A DNA stretch of 64,000 nt from Blasia pusilla. Its lineage: Eukaryota; Marchantiophyta; Marchantiopsida; Blasiales. Position 1 is the first letter of the stretch; each line of letters opens with the position of its first letter. The notes under the pieces are model-generated. The model was not told the origin of the DNA. It ran no database searches and saw only the letters and a list, made by a program, of their open reading frames with translations. Where the stretch lies: contig CM114271.1 in NCBI GenBank assembly GCA_050084515.1, forward strand, positions 2,914,001-2,978,000. The letters are read 5' to 3'. Below, piece after piece: positions 36,179 through 47,299 of this stretch. Position numbers and translations under genes: made by a program.

Positions 36179-37320
36179 CCATCACATTCTCCTAAAAAAA
36201 GGACTCTTTATGACAAAACCTCACACAATGTCATAATAGTACATATCGAGTGTCGCCGGTGTTTTTTGTTGCAAGTAAGCATAGTCTACCTTAAGAAACC
36301 TTTGGCTTCTTCGTCGATAGCCTTCTCCCTAAATAGTCACATACTAGAACATGTCACGATGTTGTGTTATAGCCAAGTTCTCGAATGTCATAAACCTGTC
36401 TCTAAAAAATATCTCAATGTGTTAAGAAAATGCTCACACCTACACATGATGGTCATAAAGATTTGACACCTCATCAATAGCAGAATGAATGGTCAGAGGT
36501 AAATCAGGCTATTGTCCATAGAGCAAAAACCAATGTGAAAAGCATTCTAATGATGCTTTCCTACTAAACCTATAGTCCATCGCCAACCATGGCGCGCAAC
36601 TATAGGTCCCACTCTCCTAGTCCTAGGTGATGTCTCTACAAGTCATACTTGCATAAACCCCTCTTTGCTATTTGTAAAACTCACTATCCTAAACCATTTG
36701 CCTAACGATGATCTTGCGATATTATATGATGATCACTAAGTGCTAGATAATACAAGGCTTGGAACTCCCTACAAAATTCGGTGCTTTGGTCTATCAACAC
36801 CTCTACCGGTCCTCTATAAACACAAACACACAAGATATCATACCCACTCATGGCATATGAACATCGAGATGATCGTATGCCAAAAGATCTCAAATAAATC
36901 AAGATCACTCAAATAATGCACACAAACTCCATTTTTCTCTCATGTCAAACCAAACCCACCCTCCTAATGACATGCTTGGATTACTCACAAAGAAAAAAGG
37001 ACCATAGTTCCGCCGTCTCATGCCAAGAGGTTTAACAAAGAGAGAATGAGCTCCAAAGCTCTTTGGGTATAGGCCCTTCCTCTCCCGAGCTCTCTCCATG
37101 GTAACCTATGCTTGCACATCACCTCCTTAGCTCTTAACTTGCTATAAGGAGTCCAAAGCCACTTCTCAAAGTGGAATCTCAACTATACTCCTAATAAAAA
37201 AACTTAACAAAAATAGCAAGTTTCTCTACATAGATCCAAATGAGCCAAGACAAAGGAGAAATCTTCTCTCTTAGGGCGCCAGAGCAAGTTTGCAATCTAG
37301 GCGATGCCAAAGGTTATGCT
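36179..37320 (-). mobile_element. Antisense gypsy fragment: LTR joined to an integrase piece
   Basis: Read on the minus strand, about 37300-36830 aligns with the solo LTR at 45019-45657 ('ggcttggctcatttgga', 'ataggttaccatggagag', 'ggtttgacatgagagaga', 'atgccatgagt.gg.atg'). Immediately after it the minus strand reads integrase residues (PVEVLIDQSTEFCREFQAL) that match 42745-42810 of G2 (PLEVLTDQETKFFGEFQAL). An LTR followed directly by late integrase means the whole gag-RT interior has been deleted. The piece abuts the head of G2 in opposite orientation. Confidence 0.65.
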
Positions 37321-38790
37321 CTTGGCGGTCTTGTAGGAGAATGAAGTGTTGGATTTGCCCGTGGGGGAGGTGGATGTGCCTATGGAGGAGATAGGGGTCC
37401 ATCATCTACATGAGTCGATGGAGACTCACGGCGTGCAACTCGGATGGCTACGTAGATAGAGGAGTTACATCAACAAATTACCCTAATGGCATTATGGTTA
37501 GCTAATGTCGGGTTAGTGGCAACGGCCTCATATGGAGCAACCAAAGACATGGAGGATCATGGTTGGATGTATGGGGATGCATAGATGGAGACAGTCGTTG
37601 TCCTTATCCGTGAAGTAGTTACAAAGTTGGATCCAGAGAGAGGAGAAGCAAGAAACAAACCAAACTTTCTGAGTCCTTTAGTTTGTCTCATGCGATGAGG
37701 ACCCCATTGATGGGTCGTGATTAGAGTTCTCGGAGGATGGATATTTTTGGTATGCAAACAGGATGAGCGATGGGAGAAGCGAGCGTGACGACTCCTATTG
37801 CTCATGCTCATTTGGAACCCAGGTCGAGTTCGTTGTTGGGGAAAACTACTGCCATATACTATGCCCCATGGTTTTTAGCTTATGATGTTATGACATTGGG
37901 AGTTACGCCCGTCAAGGTTCTTTGGCTTGCCCCTACGTATGTGAATAGGGAGATGGTGTTATAGCCTTGTGTTCAAAGGTACTTCCAAAAAAGATGGTGG
38001 ATCAGCCCTAGCGCTTATGTTCAGGCTGTCCACTTAGATTCATAGTAGGTTACGGTTGCTAGGATGGCGTACATGCCCCCAAGACTGGGATAGAGTGTGC
38101 CATAGTTTCTCTATGCATTGTCTTTTTGGATAAGTGGGGAGAGATCTTCCATTTGGTGAGTCCAAGAGGTAGAGTGTTTTTTCCTCAACCCTTAATGTTT
38201 GGGAAGGCCGCGTTTAGGGGGTTGGGCCTGATGAGGGCCAACATAGAGCATTCTCCATTCACGATACGAATTTCTTTGAGTGGAGCGATAACAACGTAGT
38301 TTATCACCCAATATGAGGTCATGGTAAGGATTTGACCACAACATCTATCAGATGAGTCTATGGTGCACGCCAAGGCGAGAGTGACCAATATCGAGTTCTA
38401 TGACATCTTGGTTGGTGGATTAGTGTTGTATCCGATGGGATTTACCCTAGATTATTGGGAGGAGTCAATATCCTACACAGTACAATGGCAATCAAGTGAT
38501 GGATGACTTAGCTCATGATCCGTTCAATTCACGAGAGGAGTAATCGAGAGACTGCCAAGAAAGATGGCGACTCTAGCAACGTTTAATAGCACCATCACTT
38601 GGCTTGAGGATTTTATTGAGGGGCATGTCCATGCCAAGGACATAACTATGATCGACATCCCTATGGAGAGGAGTGTTATGGTAGTAGTATCATTCCATGG
38701 AGAAGAGGTGCCTTTGTGGGGTTCGAGTGAGGAGCTTTGACACTTAGTAGATTCTCGAGCATATTAGTACCTTCTTACTTAAGGCTTGGG

Positions 38791-39251
38791 TTGCACATGG
38801 ACAAAGTGTGTGTCCTTGGACATATTCATGTCCACGTACTTACATCTGACCTCCGGATGGACATGTCCATACGGGCTTGGGTACCCATAGTCCGCACTCG
38901 AGCCCACCCCTAAGCCCATCGCGTAGACCCGAGCAAACCAAGCCCGCGCCTGTTTTGTGGCCCTCGCAAAGCTGGTGGCATGCCCACATGCTAGGTCAGG
39001 CTCACGCCCGTGCGACACTTGCACGGAGGGCTAAGGGCCTGCTATTGAACTCGCACAGGCTCACGTGGGCTCAAGAGCGAGCTAGTCAAGCCAAAGTCCA
39101 CCCAACCCATCCTACAAGCCTACCGTGGGCTCCGAGTGGGCCACAAAACGGCTGCAGGCTTGGCGGGCTCAAGGGTGACCTAAGATGCCAGAGGCGGATA
39201 TCCGAGCGGCATATCCATGGACATGTTTGGACTTGTCCGTTTCCGTGCAAC
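38791..39251 (+). repeat. GC-rich inverted-end repeat family, copy 2
   Basis: It begins ttgcacatggacaaagtgtg and ends 'atggacatg', 'ttggacttgtccg', 'tttccgtgcaa'. The ends are imperfect inverted repeats (TTGCAC at both when read inward, with shared GGACAAG words). The interior is strongly GC-rich with 'agcccg' and 'gggctc' words. It sits in G2 between gag and protease. Length is about 460 bp. Confidence 0.75.
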
Positions 39252-39303
39252 TTTTCTCAGGGCCTGCACAAGGCCGCAAGGCTAGCCTTGAGCTTCCCTC
39301 AGG

Positions 39304-39932
39304 GTTGCATATGGACAAAGTCGGTGTCCGCGGACTTATGTCTACCTAGGACGAACATGTCAGTGGGGGCTTGGGTACTTGCGGCCAGCACCTCAGCCTG
39401 CCCCTGGAGCCCGCCAAGCCCCTAGCAGGCACCCAAGCTGACCGAGCCCGCACCAGTTTTGTGGCCCGCAGCTAGGCCCGCAAGGCGGGCTCAAGAGTGC
39501 GCAATGGGGGCCTAGCTTGCCATGTGCGAGCCTTTCATGGGCATGGCTACGGGCCACAAATCCGGTGGTGGCTTGGCAAGCCTGGGCTCTAATACGGGTC
39601 GTGAGTACACGGGCGGGATGTCCATCACGTTGACGGACTTTTCCGTTTTTGTGCAACCTTTGCTTCCCTAGAGTGGGCCTTGCTGGCCCGCAAGGCCCAC
39701 TCGTGGTAGGCCCATCTTGTGCGGACCTATGCCAATTTTGGTTGATGCAAGCCACGCATGGGCTCGATGCGGGCCTCCACTCGCGGGCTCGGTGAGGGCT
39801 ACAAAATGGGTGGAAAGAATAGGGAATGGATTGTTGGACTAGATGTAGGCTAGCCAAGCCCGAGTTTACATTGCAAGCAGGGTGGGCTTGCATGGTTATA
39901 TCTGTCTTAGGGATGGACTTTGTCCGTATGCA
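39304..39932 (+). repeat. GC-rich inverted-end repeat family, copy 3 plus an attached fragment
   Basis: A left end (ttgcatatggacaaagtcgg) at 39304 pairs with a right end ('ggacttttccgtttttgtgcaa') near 39657. A further GC-rich stretch ends at about 39932 with 'ggatggactttgtccgtatgcaa', which is a left end in reverse orientation. So 39658-39932 looks like part of another, inverted copy. Together with copy 2 this forms a cluster inside G2. Confidence 0.7.
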
Positions 39933-40889
39933 AACTTGACATGATAAGCATGCCACAAGCCGCCTTTCCTACTTTTATGAGTTTCCCCACTTCCTATGCA
40001 TATAAAGAGGTTGGTCTTGGCTTGGTCTAGGATGACCCAGCATAGCGATTGATGGAGCCCAACATTGATAAGAGAGAATGAGTGATGGGGTTCCCCATAG
40101 GAATGACGGTAGTATTGTTACTATAGGGGCATCTTGATGTCATGTTTTGGATCAAACAATGGACATGAATTACTTTACATGGATTGTCAGCTTAAGAGTA
40201 GTTGATCAACGTTGGATAATGTTGCAACATGTTACTTTTATTGCACTTATTAGCCCCATGCCTACCGAGATCGTTTAGGCACTGGTTGGGGTGAGATCCA
40301 AGGACATCAACACATCCGAGATGATTAAAAAAGACACCCTTGGACCTCTTGGGATTTTTGCAGGAACACCAAAAGGTGGCAGCCATAGCATCGGGCGTGA
40401 TACATGGTCTTGCACACCAAGAAGCAATAGGAGGTGAGATGTCCGAGTTGGCCACAAGGAAGTAGGCGAGTCTTATTGTTGGAGATAGGGTTGCACCATA
40501 GCAACCAAAACCACTCATGCTAGAGAGTCTTATAGTACTCATAATAGAGACTTGGGAGCGAGATATGGGTTGGTCATAAGTTAATAGGAGGAGATGGATA
40601 CCAGATACATCGATTCTTAAGGAATCATATGAGTTTTTTTGCATTCCATATGCATGATTTGGGTGCACTAACAAGTCCGAAATCTACATTGAGTTGTCTA
40701 GCAACACGACGATCTTCCAACAACCCTACAAGTATAATCATATGGGGAGGACATTCATTCATAGTAGAATCCATGACTTGGTTGAGGCAAGAGTAGTGGA
40801 GATGTTGCATGGAGAGTATGCATCTCCTACAATCATGCTTGCCAATTAAGAAGGATGTGCATAGCAAGTGGACTGATAGGTGGATGTGC

Positions 40890-41982
40890 GGAGATTACTG
40901 ACATATCGCTCGGCACACAAAGTCCGATAGGTATGTCATGCTCACTCCTAAGGAGATCTTTGATGTTATTAGGCATGCGAAGGTCTTTAGTTCTTTAGAA
41001 TTTTGAGTTGGATACCATCAGTTGCCTATCCAATTGGAGGACAAGCATAAGACGATATTTTGGGGCATTGATCTTCACATGAAGGATTATTGGTACGAGT
41101 GATGCTTCTAGCTATTTGGGTTAAAGAATGCCCTGATAGAGTTTTAGAGGTTCATTGATAGGATCTTGATAGGTTTGGATTTTGCTAGGTATTACATTGA
41201 TGATATGATAGTCTTTAGCACCACGATTGAGGAGCATCAGTGACATCTTGAGGAGGTATTTCAACGATTGCAATTACATACGTTGAAGATGCATCCGCGT
41301 AAGTGCATGTTCTTTTACAACCAGATTGAGTCCTTGGATCATACGATATATCCAATTGGCCTTGGTGTTCAGCTAACAAAGGTAGAGGATATATCACACA
41401 TTCCACGCCTTGTGAAGGTGAGTCACATTTGCACTTTCATGGGATTGGCAAACTTCTATCGATGGTTTGTTAAGGTTTTTAGTTTGATTGCGAAGCCACT
41501 AACCTATTTGACCAAGGTGGATCACGAGTGGCAATGGAGGAATGAGTAGGAGAAAGAAATTTAGCTAGTCAAGGACAAATCAATGTTTGTGCCTATACTC
41601 AAGAGATCTATCAAGGGGCATCCTTTCCAATTGCATACAGAATTGAGTATGTTGGAGCTTGGAGTGGTGTTCACCCAACATGATGATAAAGATAGAGAGT
41701 TTATGGTGCCTTATGCTAGTCACTCAAATAATGTTGTAGAGACAAAGTATAGCTCGTATGAGGGTGAGGGCTTGGCTACAGGGTGGGTTTTCGTGCATTT
41801 CACATGTTACTTATTCGGCAATCCCTTTACCATCATTGCCAATCATCAACCACTTAAGTGGTTGATGACGTCCAAAAAGCTTACAAGGAAGCTTGTTAGG
41901 TGGACTCTATTGTTGCAAGAGTATGATTTCCAAGTGGCATATCGACTTGCGACACTTGCTAGGATGCAAACAGGTTGAGTCA
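40890..41982 (+). pseudogene. G2 gypsy reverse transcriptase and RNase H (broken)
   Basis: The RT start reads RYVMLTPKEIFDVIRHAK and GYHQLPIQLEDKHKT with stops between. The catalytic motif YIDD is at 41193-41204 in the context DFARYYIDDMIVF. The frame 41268-41549 has the downstream blocks (HPRKCMFF, ICTFMGLANFYRWF). The frame 41583-41978 is RNase H (HTELSMLELGVVFTQ, VVETKYSSYEGE, IIANHQPLKWLM). Several stops exclude activity. Confidence 0.85.
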
Positions 41983-42222
41983 TGATCTATGTTCGAGTTA
42001 GTGAGTTGCAATCAGAGCTCGTTGGCATGGAGAGAGTGATGAGGAAATGGTATCTGGATGGTACAAGCTAGCTTATTTGGGTATTTTGGCTATGGAGAGC
42101 CCAAGTATGTGTTGGGACTTTGATGGTGAGGTTTGATGGAGAGTACTTAGATCCACAAACCCTTGAGGAGATAATAGGTGATTAAGATATCCACGAGAAT
42201 GGGATAGTCTTGGAGTATCTTT

Positions 42223-42957
42223 GTGTGGGCAATGTTGCAAGCACATTGGGTACTAATGAGCGGTATCGAGTCCTACAATGAGCCATACGGTTTGGATGAG
42301 AGGAGATACATATCTTTCAAGTGTGAAAGGATGGTAGACTATGCGCGCGTAGTGCTTCATCTTGTGCAAAAGGCACGATTGGTACAACATGCCCACGAGG
42401 AGTTGGGACACTTTGGAGTAAAGCGGACTTATAATTTGCTCCATATAGAGCATTGGTGGTGAGGCATACAAACTAATGTTTAGCGATTTGTTGCTAGATG
42501 CATGGTGTGTGATCGAGTTTGAGCATCATTCAATGCTCAGACTTCACAATTATATCCACTATCGATCATGGGTCTAGCCTATAGATAGAGTTTGGATTTT
42601 TTAGGATCTTTACCTTTGACCAAGCGCCATAATTGTTATGTGTTGGTCATGATTAAGCACTTCTCAAAGTGCTTAATTTGGTTCCATTTCTTGACAAAGC
42701 GAATGAGGGAGTAGCGTATGCATTCTTAGATCAAATGTTGATTCATTATGGCCCACCACTTGAGGTGTTGACGGACCAAGAAACTAAGTTTTTTGGGGAG
42801 TTTCAGGCCTTACATGACCAAGCACTAATCTACCACCGCATTACTCTGCAAGTTTATTGTGAGGAAGATGGATTAGCAGAGAGGATCGTTGAGATAGTGA
42901 AAAGAGTTTTACGCAAGTATGTCTTGCAAAGAGATTATCCATGAGATTAGGACCTAT
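42223..42957 (+). pseudogene. G2 gypsy integrase, left part (broken)
   Basis: The zinc-binding region reads HEELGHFGVKRTYNLL and, beyond a stop, CMVCDR, giving H..H..CxxC. The core follows in pieces: LDFLGSLPLTK, HYGPPLEVLTDQETKFFGEF (first and second Asp regions), and GLAERIVEIVKRVLRKYV. It is cut at 42957 by the 5' LTR of copia element E2. The reading resumes at 46736. Confidence 0.8.
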
Positions 42958-43263
42958 TGAAGACTGAGTTATAATCAAGCTCATCGGACATCCAAACTGC
43001 TACATTTGATATTAACACGAAGTAGGAAAGCTTAATCTTGGTTAGTCACTTAAGCATGATTATCTTAGCTAGGATTAGTTAATCACAGTTAGTCTAACTC
43101 AAGACCATGGTTACGGTTAGAGGTACGGCTGCTTGTACCTTATAGAACGGAGAAGAGGACTATCCTCCACTCATTCTCTGATTGCAAAATTTCATTCTCT
43201 ATGGTGGTGTGTGAGTGTGAGAGTCGTATCCCATTAATTATCTTTCTTTAGCAGTTTTCTACA
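42958..43263 (+). repeat. 5' LTR of copia E2
   Basis: It runs from TGAAGACTGAGTTATAATC to TTTTCTACA and is followed at once by the primer binding site. It aligns throughout with 46435-46735 and with 11938-12246. Confidence 0.85.
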
Positions 43264-43275
43264 TGGTATCAAAGC
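43264..43275 (+). other. Primer binding site of copia E2
   Basis: TGGTATCAAAGC differs at one base from the plant consensus TGGTATCAGAGC complementary to initiator methionine tRNA. It abuts the 5' LTR. Confidence 0.8.
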
Positions 43276-44952
43276 AATAAGATAACATCAATTAAAATTC
43301 TTTGTGTTTAAGGAGAGAAGAGAAGCAAAAAAAGGCACCATTTTAGTTTGGGAGAAAGAAATTTGAGTTAGAGCTCACTCGCAGAAGATTTCAAGTGGAG
43401 CTATGACGGTGACAAAACTTTGGAGGCATTTTTTAGGGCTTTCCCCGTCTTTTTAATAATCAGGGTCCACATCGTTCCATAACAAAATGGAGTGCTTGAG
43501 AGGAAGAATCGACATATTATTGAGGCGGCACGTGGTATGTTGAATGAGAAGAATAAATCTAAGGTGTATTGGGCAATGGCTATAGCGGGTGCAGTCTTCT
43601 TAATCAACCCAACTCCAAGAGAGGGAGTTCATGATAAGACTCCATTCAAAGTCTTTATAGGAAATAAACCTGATTTCTCTTTCCTAAATGTATTTAGCCA
43701 TATTTGTTATGCTCAAGTTCCTTCTAAAAGACGTTAGCAATTAGATCCCAAATCTGAAAGATGTATCGTTATTGGCTACGCTGATGGAACTAAGGGATAT
43801 AAGTGCTATATTTCATCCTCTAGGAAGCTTCTTATTAGTATCGATGATGGTTTTGATTATTAGTATCGATAATGGTTTTGATGAGCTAAAGCCATGGTAT
43901 GCTCCATCTGAGTCTATTCCACCTCTAAACTTGTCTATTGAGGGTGAGAATATGACTATAAACCAATAGACATTGCCTACAAATTCCCCAAGTACTAGTG
44001 CAGGATTAGGAGAGGTCCTAGATTCTTCAATTAAATCTGTCAGTCCATGGTCAGGAATAGACGTATTCAGCCTATTGACACTAGTCAGATTTTGAGTCAG
44101 ATATCAAAGATATCCACCTCAAAATAACAACTTCGTATATCAAGTAGAGTCACACATCCTATTCATAGATTGATAAATGAAAGATTCTTTGTAACACATC
44201 ATGAATATGTGAGGATTACCCTTCAAGAACAAGACTGAGTTGTTTTGAAGAAGTTGCAAGCAAGGTTGAATAGATTGAAGTTATGGAGGAAGAGCTTGTT
44301 GCATTACGACACCAATAGACCTAAGAGTTTATTGATATATCTTCCAATAAGGAAGCTATTCGTTGCAAATGGATTTACAAAGTCAAGTGCAATCAAGATG
44401 ATATAGTGAATAAATATAAAACCAAATTGATAGCCAAGGGTTATGCACAACAATATGGCATCCATTATGAGGAGACATTTAGCCTTATTGCAAAGATGTC
44501 GACTATGGGAACAGTGGTTGTCGTTGCAATAAGTAAGAAGTGGAAATTATATCACATGGATATCAAGAATGCCTTCTTGAATGGATATCTATATAAGAAA
44601 GTAAACATTATTCAACCACTTGGATATGAGCATCAAGAGTTTCCATTCCATATTTCCAAGTTAAAAAAAGCTCTATACGGCCTTAAGCAAGCTCCAAGAG
44701 CTTGGTATGGCAAGATTACATACGTTCTACAAGAGTTGTGCTTTCGGATATGTGATTTTGACTTCTCGCTATATATCTTGAGAGGACAAGATCATAAGAT
44801 TATCATTGTGTTGTATGTTGATGACCTCTTGATTACTCAGAGTACTCAAGATATGGCACAACAAATCAAGTTAAAGTTACAAGCAGAATTTGATATGAAG
44901 GACTTGGAAGAACTTAAGTATTTTCTTGGTATTAAGTTTATCAAGGTGGGAG

Positions 44953-44998
44953 AGAGCATGTGATTATTGCATCGACAAATGCAATAATCACATGCTCT
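44953..44998. repeat. Perfect 20-bp hairpin in E2 RT gene
   Basis: Left arm 44953-44972 and right arm 44979-44998 are exact reverse complements (core TGATTATTGCAT / ATGCAATAATCA) around the 6-base loop cgacaa. The related E1 sequence at 11115-11150 is only a partial palindrome. The RT frame ends inside the left arm. Confidence 0.92.
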
Positions 44999-45018
44999 TC
45001 ATATGCTTTCAAAATATA

Positions 45019-45657
45019 TGTCACGTCCTTTAGGATAGATCGGTGAGATCTAGTATAGCCTCTTCAAGAGTAGTGGAGGACAGGCCTAGGAGATCGAGGA
45101 TGACCTGCTGAGGGAAACCTGAGAGAGTAGGTTTTCCCTTCGTTTTGGCTCATTTGGAGCCAAATTGAAGAACTTACTATTTTAGGTAAGTACCATTTTG
45201 AGTATATGATCAATTTCCTATTTTTGGTAAGTGGCCCTTTACCTCCTACATCAGATCAAGAGCCAAAGAGGTGACTTGGGAGAATAGGTTACCATGGAGA
45301 GAGCTTGGGAGAGGGGAGGGGTATATATCCCAAGGAGAGAGAGCTTGAGAGCTCATTCTCTCTTTGTTGAACATGTTGGCATGAGGCAGCAGAGCTATGG
45401 TCCCTTGCCTTGTGAGTGTAACCCAAGCCTCTCATTAGGAGAGTGGTTTTGGTTTGACATGAGAGAGAGTGCACACTTTTAAGAACTATGGTGTGAGATT
45501 GTGTAGAGAGAGATTGGATCTTACTTTACATTGGAGATATTTTGGTACTTCGTGTCTCGTCGTTTGGATGCCATGAGTTAGCATGGGATCGTGCATGTTT
45601 GTGTGTGTGTTCGGTGATGGCAATGTATATTGTGTAGCGATCTGTATGCGCACGACA
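45019..45657 (+). repeat. Solo LTR of the gypsy family inserted in E2
   Basis: It starts TGTCACGTCC and ends GCACGACA, giving TGTC...GACA ends. Comparison with E1 shows the uninterrupted sequence ('ctttcagaatatggtatgacgg'), so the 639-bp block is an insertion; 'tat' words flank both sides. It contains a TATA motif (gggtatatatcc, about 45324). It aligns with the antisense LTR at 36830-37300. With no internal genes it is a solo LTR left by recombination. Confidence 0.75.
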
Positions 45658-46434
45658 TATGGTATAACGGCTTGTAAACCAATATCTAAACCGTTGAATC
45701 AGAGTATGAAGATAAGAGTGGATGAAGGAGACTTGCTTGAATATTCCAATATGTACAGGCGCATGGTTGGAAGTCTGATGTATCTCACTATAACTAGATT
45801 ACACTTGAGCTATGTACTTGGCCTAGTGAGCTAATTTATGCAAGCACCTCAAAAACCTCACCTTGATGTTGTGAGGAGAATTATGTGGTATGTGAAATTC
45901 TCTGTTCAATTTGGGATTCAATTTTGAATCTTCTTCGAGTTTACAATTATGGGGATTCACATATGCTGATTGGGTTGGGAATGTGTCTAATAGACACTCC
46001 ACATCTGATTATTCATTTACCTTGGGAAGCGTTGCTATAAGTTGGACTTCAAGGAAGCAACTTATAGTTGTTTTATCTTCAATAGATATTGAGTACAGAA
46101 GAGCAACCAATATAGCATGTGAGGCGGTGTAGATTCATCAAATACTTACTGAGATTTGCGTTCGTAATTTAGAATCTAATGTAATATATGCAAACAATAT
46201 TAGTAGCATCAAGTTTGCTATTAACCTTGTGTTTCATGCTTGAACAAAGCATGTTAAGATGCACTATCATTTTATCAAAGAGAAAGGGCTCCCAAGAGAG
46301 ATTGATTTTGTGTATATAGGTACATATCAGCAAATTGTTGATATCTTTACAAAGGCATTGTCCAGAGAAAAGTTTGAGATGTTTAGAAACGTTTTAGATG
46401 TTAGAGATATCGATATAAACTTGAGGGGAAGTAT

Positions 46435-46735
46435 TGAAGACTGAGTTAGAGTCAGACATCCGAACTACAAAATTTGATACTCGCACGAAGTGAGAAAGCT
46501 TAATCTTCGTTAGTCACGTAAGCATGATTATCTTAACTAGGGTTAATTAATCACAATTAATCTAACTCGAGACTATGGTTAGGATTAGGGTTAGGATTAC
46601 TTATATATATTTTATATAATTTAGAAGCGAATTAGCCTCCACTCATTCTCTCACTACAAAATTTCTTTCTTCATAGTGATGTGTGAATGTAAGAGTTATA
46701 ACCCATCCGTTACGCTTTTTTAGGAGTTTTCTACA
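46435..46735 (+). repeat. 3' LTR of copia E2
   Basis: It runs from TGAAGACTGAGTTAGAGTC to TTTTCTACA, preceded by the polypurine tract 'cttgaggggaagta'. It matches the 5' LTR with scattered substitutions and small deletions. Confidence 0.85.
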
Positions 46736-47080
46736 AGTCCTACGATTGCCATGGTTGGCAACGCAATATAAATTTAACAAGCAAGCATCCTTAGCGTCTT
46801 TCTCCTCTTACTTGTTGCTTTATGATCAAAAGCCTCATTTATCTACGACCATTCATCGTAATGATGGTAAGGTGTTAAATCTCGAGGACCCTCGTATATG
46901 GATATGAGCATGTTCTTAGCGGGCTGAGTTATTTCGAAGAGTTATGCCCATGACGTTCGAAAACTTGCGATTACGTAATATTGGGATACGTTGAGATATA
47001 TGACTATTTAAGGAGATGATTATGGATCGATATCTCATGTACTCTCCAGTTGGTGCATCATGTGATCACATCCAACGACA
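46736..47080 (+). pseudogene. G2 gypsy integrase, right part after the E2 insertion
   Basis: The sequence continues the gypsy integrase: RLPWLATQYKFNKQASLASF, YLLLYDQKPHLS, VLNLEDPRIW and, further on, RAELFRRVMPMTFENLRLR. These are the usual C-terminal integrase blocks. Its left edge is the E2 3' LTR. Confidence 0.75.
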
Positions 47081-47299
47081 TAAGTGCCGTCTATTGTAAG
47101 TAGACATAGTTTGTTCTCTTATTGAAGGTACGTGATGATATATGATTTGGAAGGACTATGTGCGTAATTATCCGTCATATCATCTTCCTAACACTGATGG
47201 TATAATTCATCTAAGCTTAGTAGTAAGTTTTACAAGCGTCTATTATAGTTGGTGGGGATTTGCTCACGATCTAACCACTATATTTATGTGTGATCAATG

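Larger units (their letters stand above)
43460..46430 (+). pseudogene. copia E2 integrase tail, reverse transcriptase and RNase H (broken)
   Basis: The leader joins near 43460 directly to late integrase (RKNRHIIEAARGMLNEKN and on to VFSHICYAQVPSKRR), so about 1.5 kb of gag to integrase core is deleted relative to E1. The RT frame 44406-44963 is intact over its length: YKTKLIAKGYAQQYGIHYEE, LYHMDIKNAFLNG, LKKALYGLKQAPRAWYGK and the catalytic YVDD at 44814-44825. RNase H (TYADWVGNVSNRHSTSDYS, YRRATNIACEAV) resumes after the inserted solo LTR and ends before a polypurine tract at about 46418-46434. Confidence 0.85.
42958..46735 (+). mobile_element. Nested Ty1/copia retrotransposon E2
   Basis: Two recognisable LTRs of 306 and 301 bp bound a copia interior that has lost gag, protease and the start of integrase. 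The left flank (integrase of G2, ...LRKYVLQRDYPW) and right flank (RLPWLATQYKFNKQASLASF) join into one gypsy integrase, so E2 landed inside G2. A possible target duplication is CCTAT at the left against CCTAC three bases beyond the right LTR. The LTRs differ at many sites, so the insertion is old. A solo LTR is inserted in E2 itself. Confidence 0.88.

Noticed and set aside
38877-39956. Open frames of about 180 codons on both strands in the GC-rich repeats
   Set aside because: They are compositional artefacts of repeated 'gggctc/gcccgc' words, lie inside repeat copies, and show no protein family.
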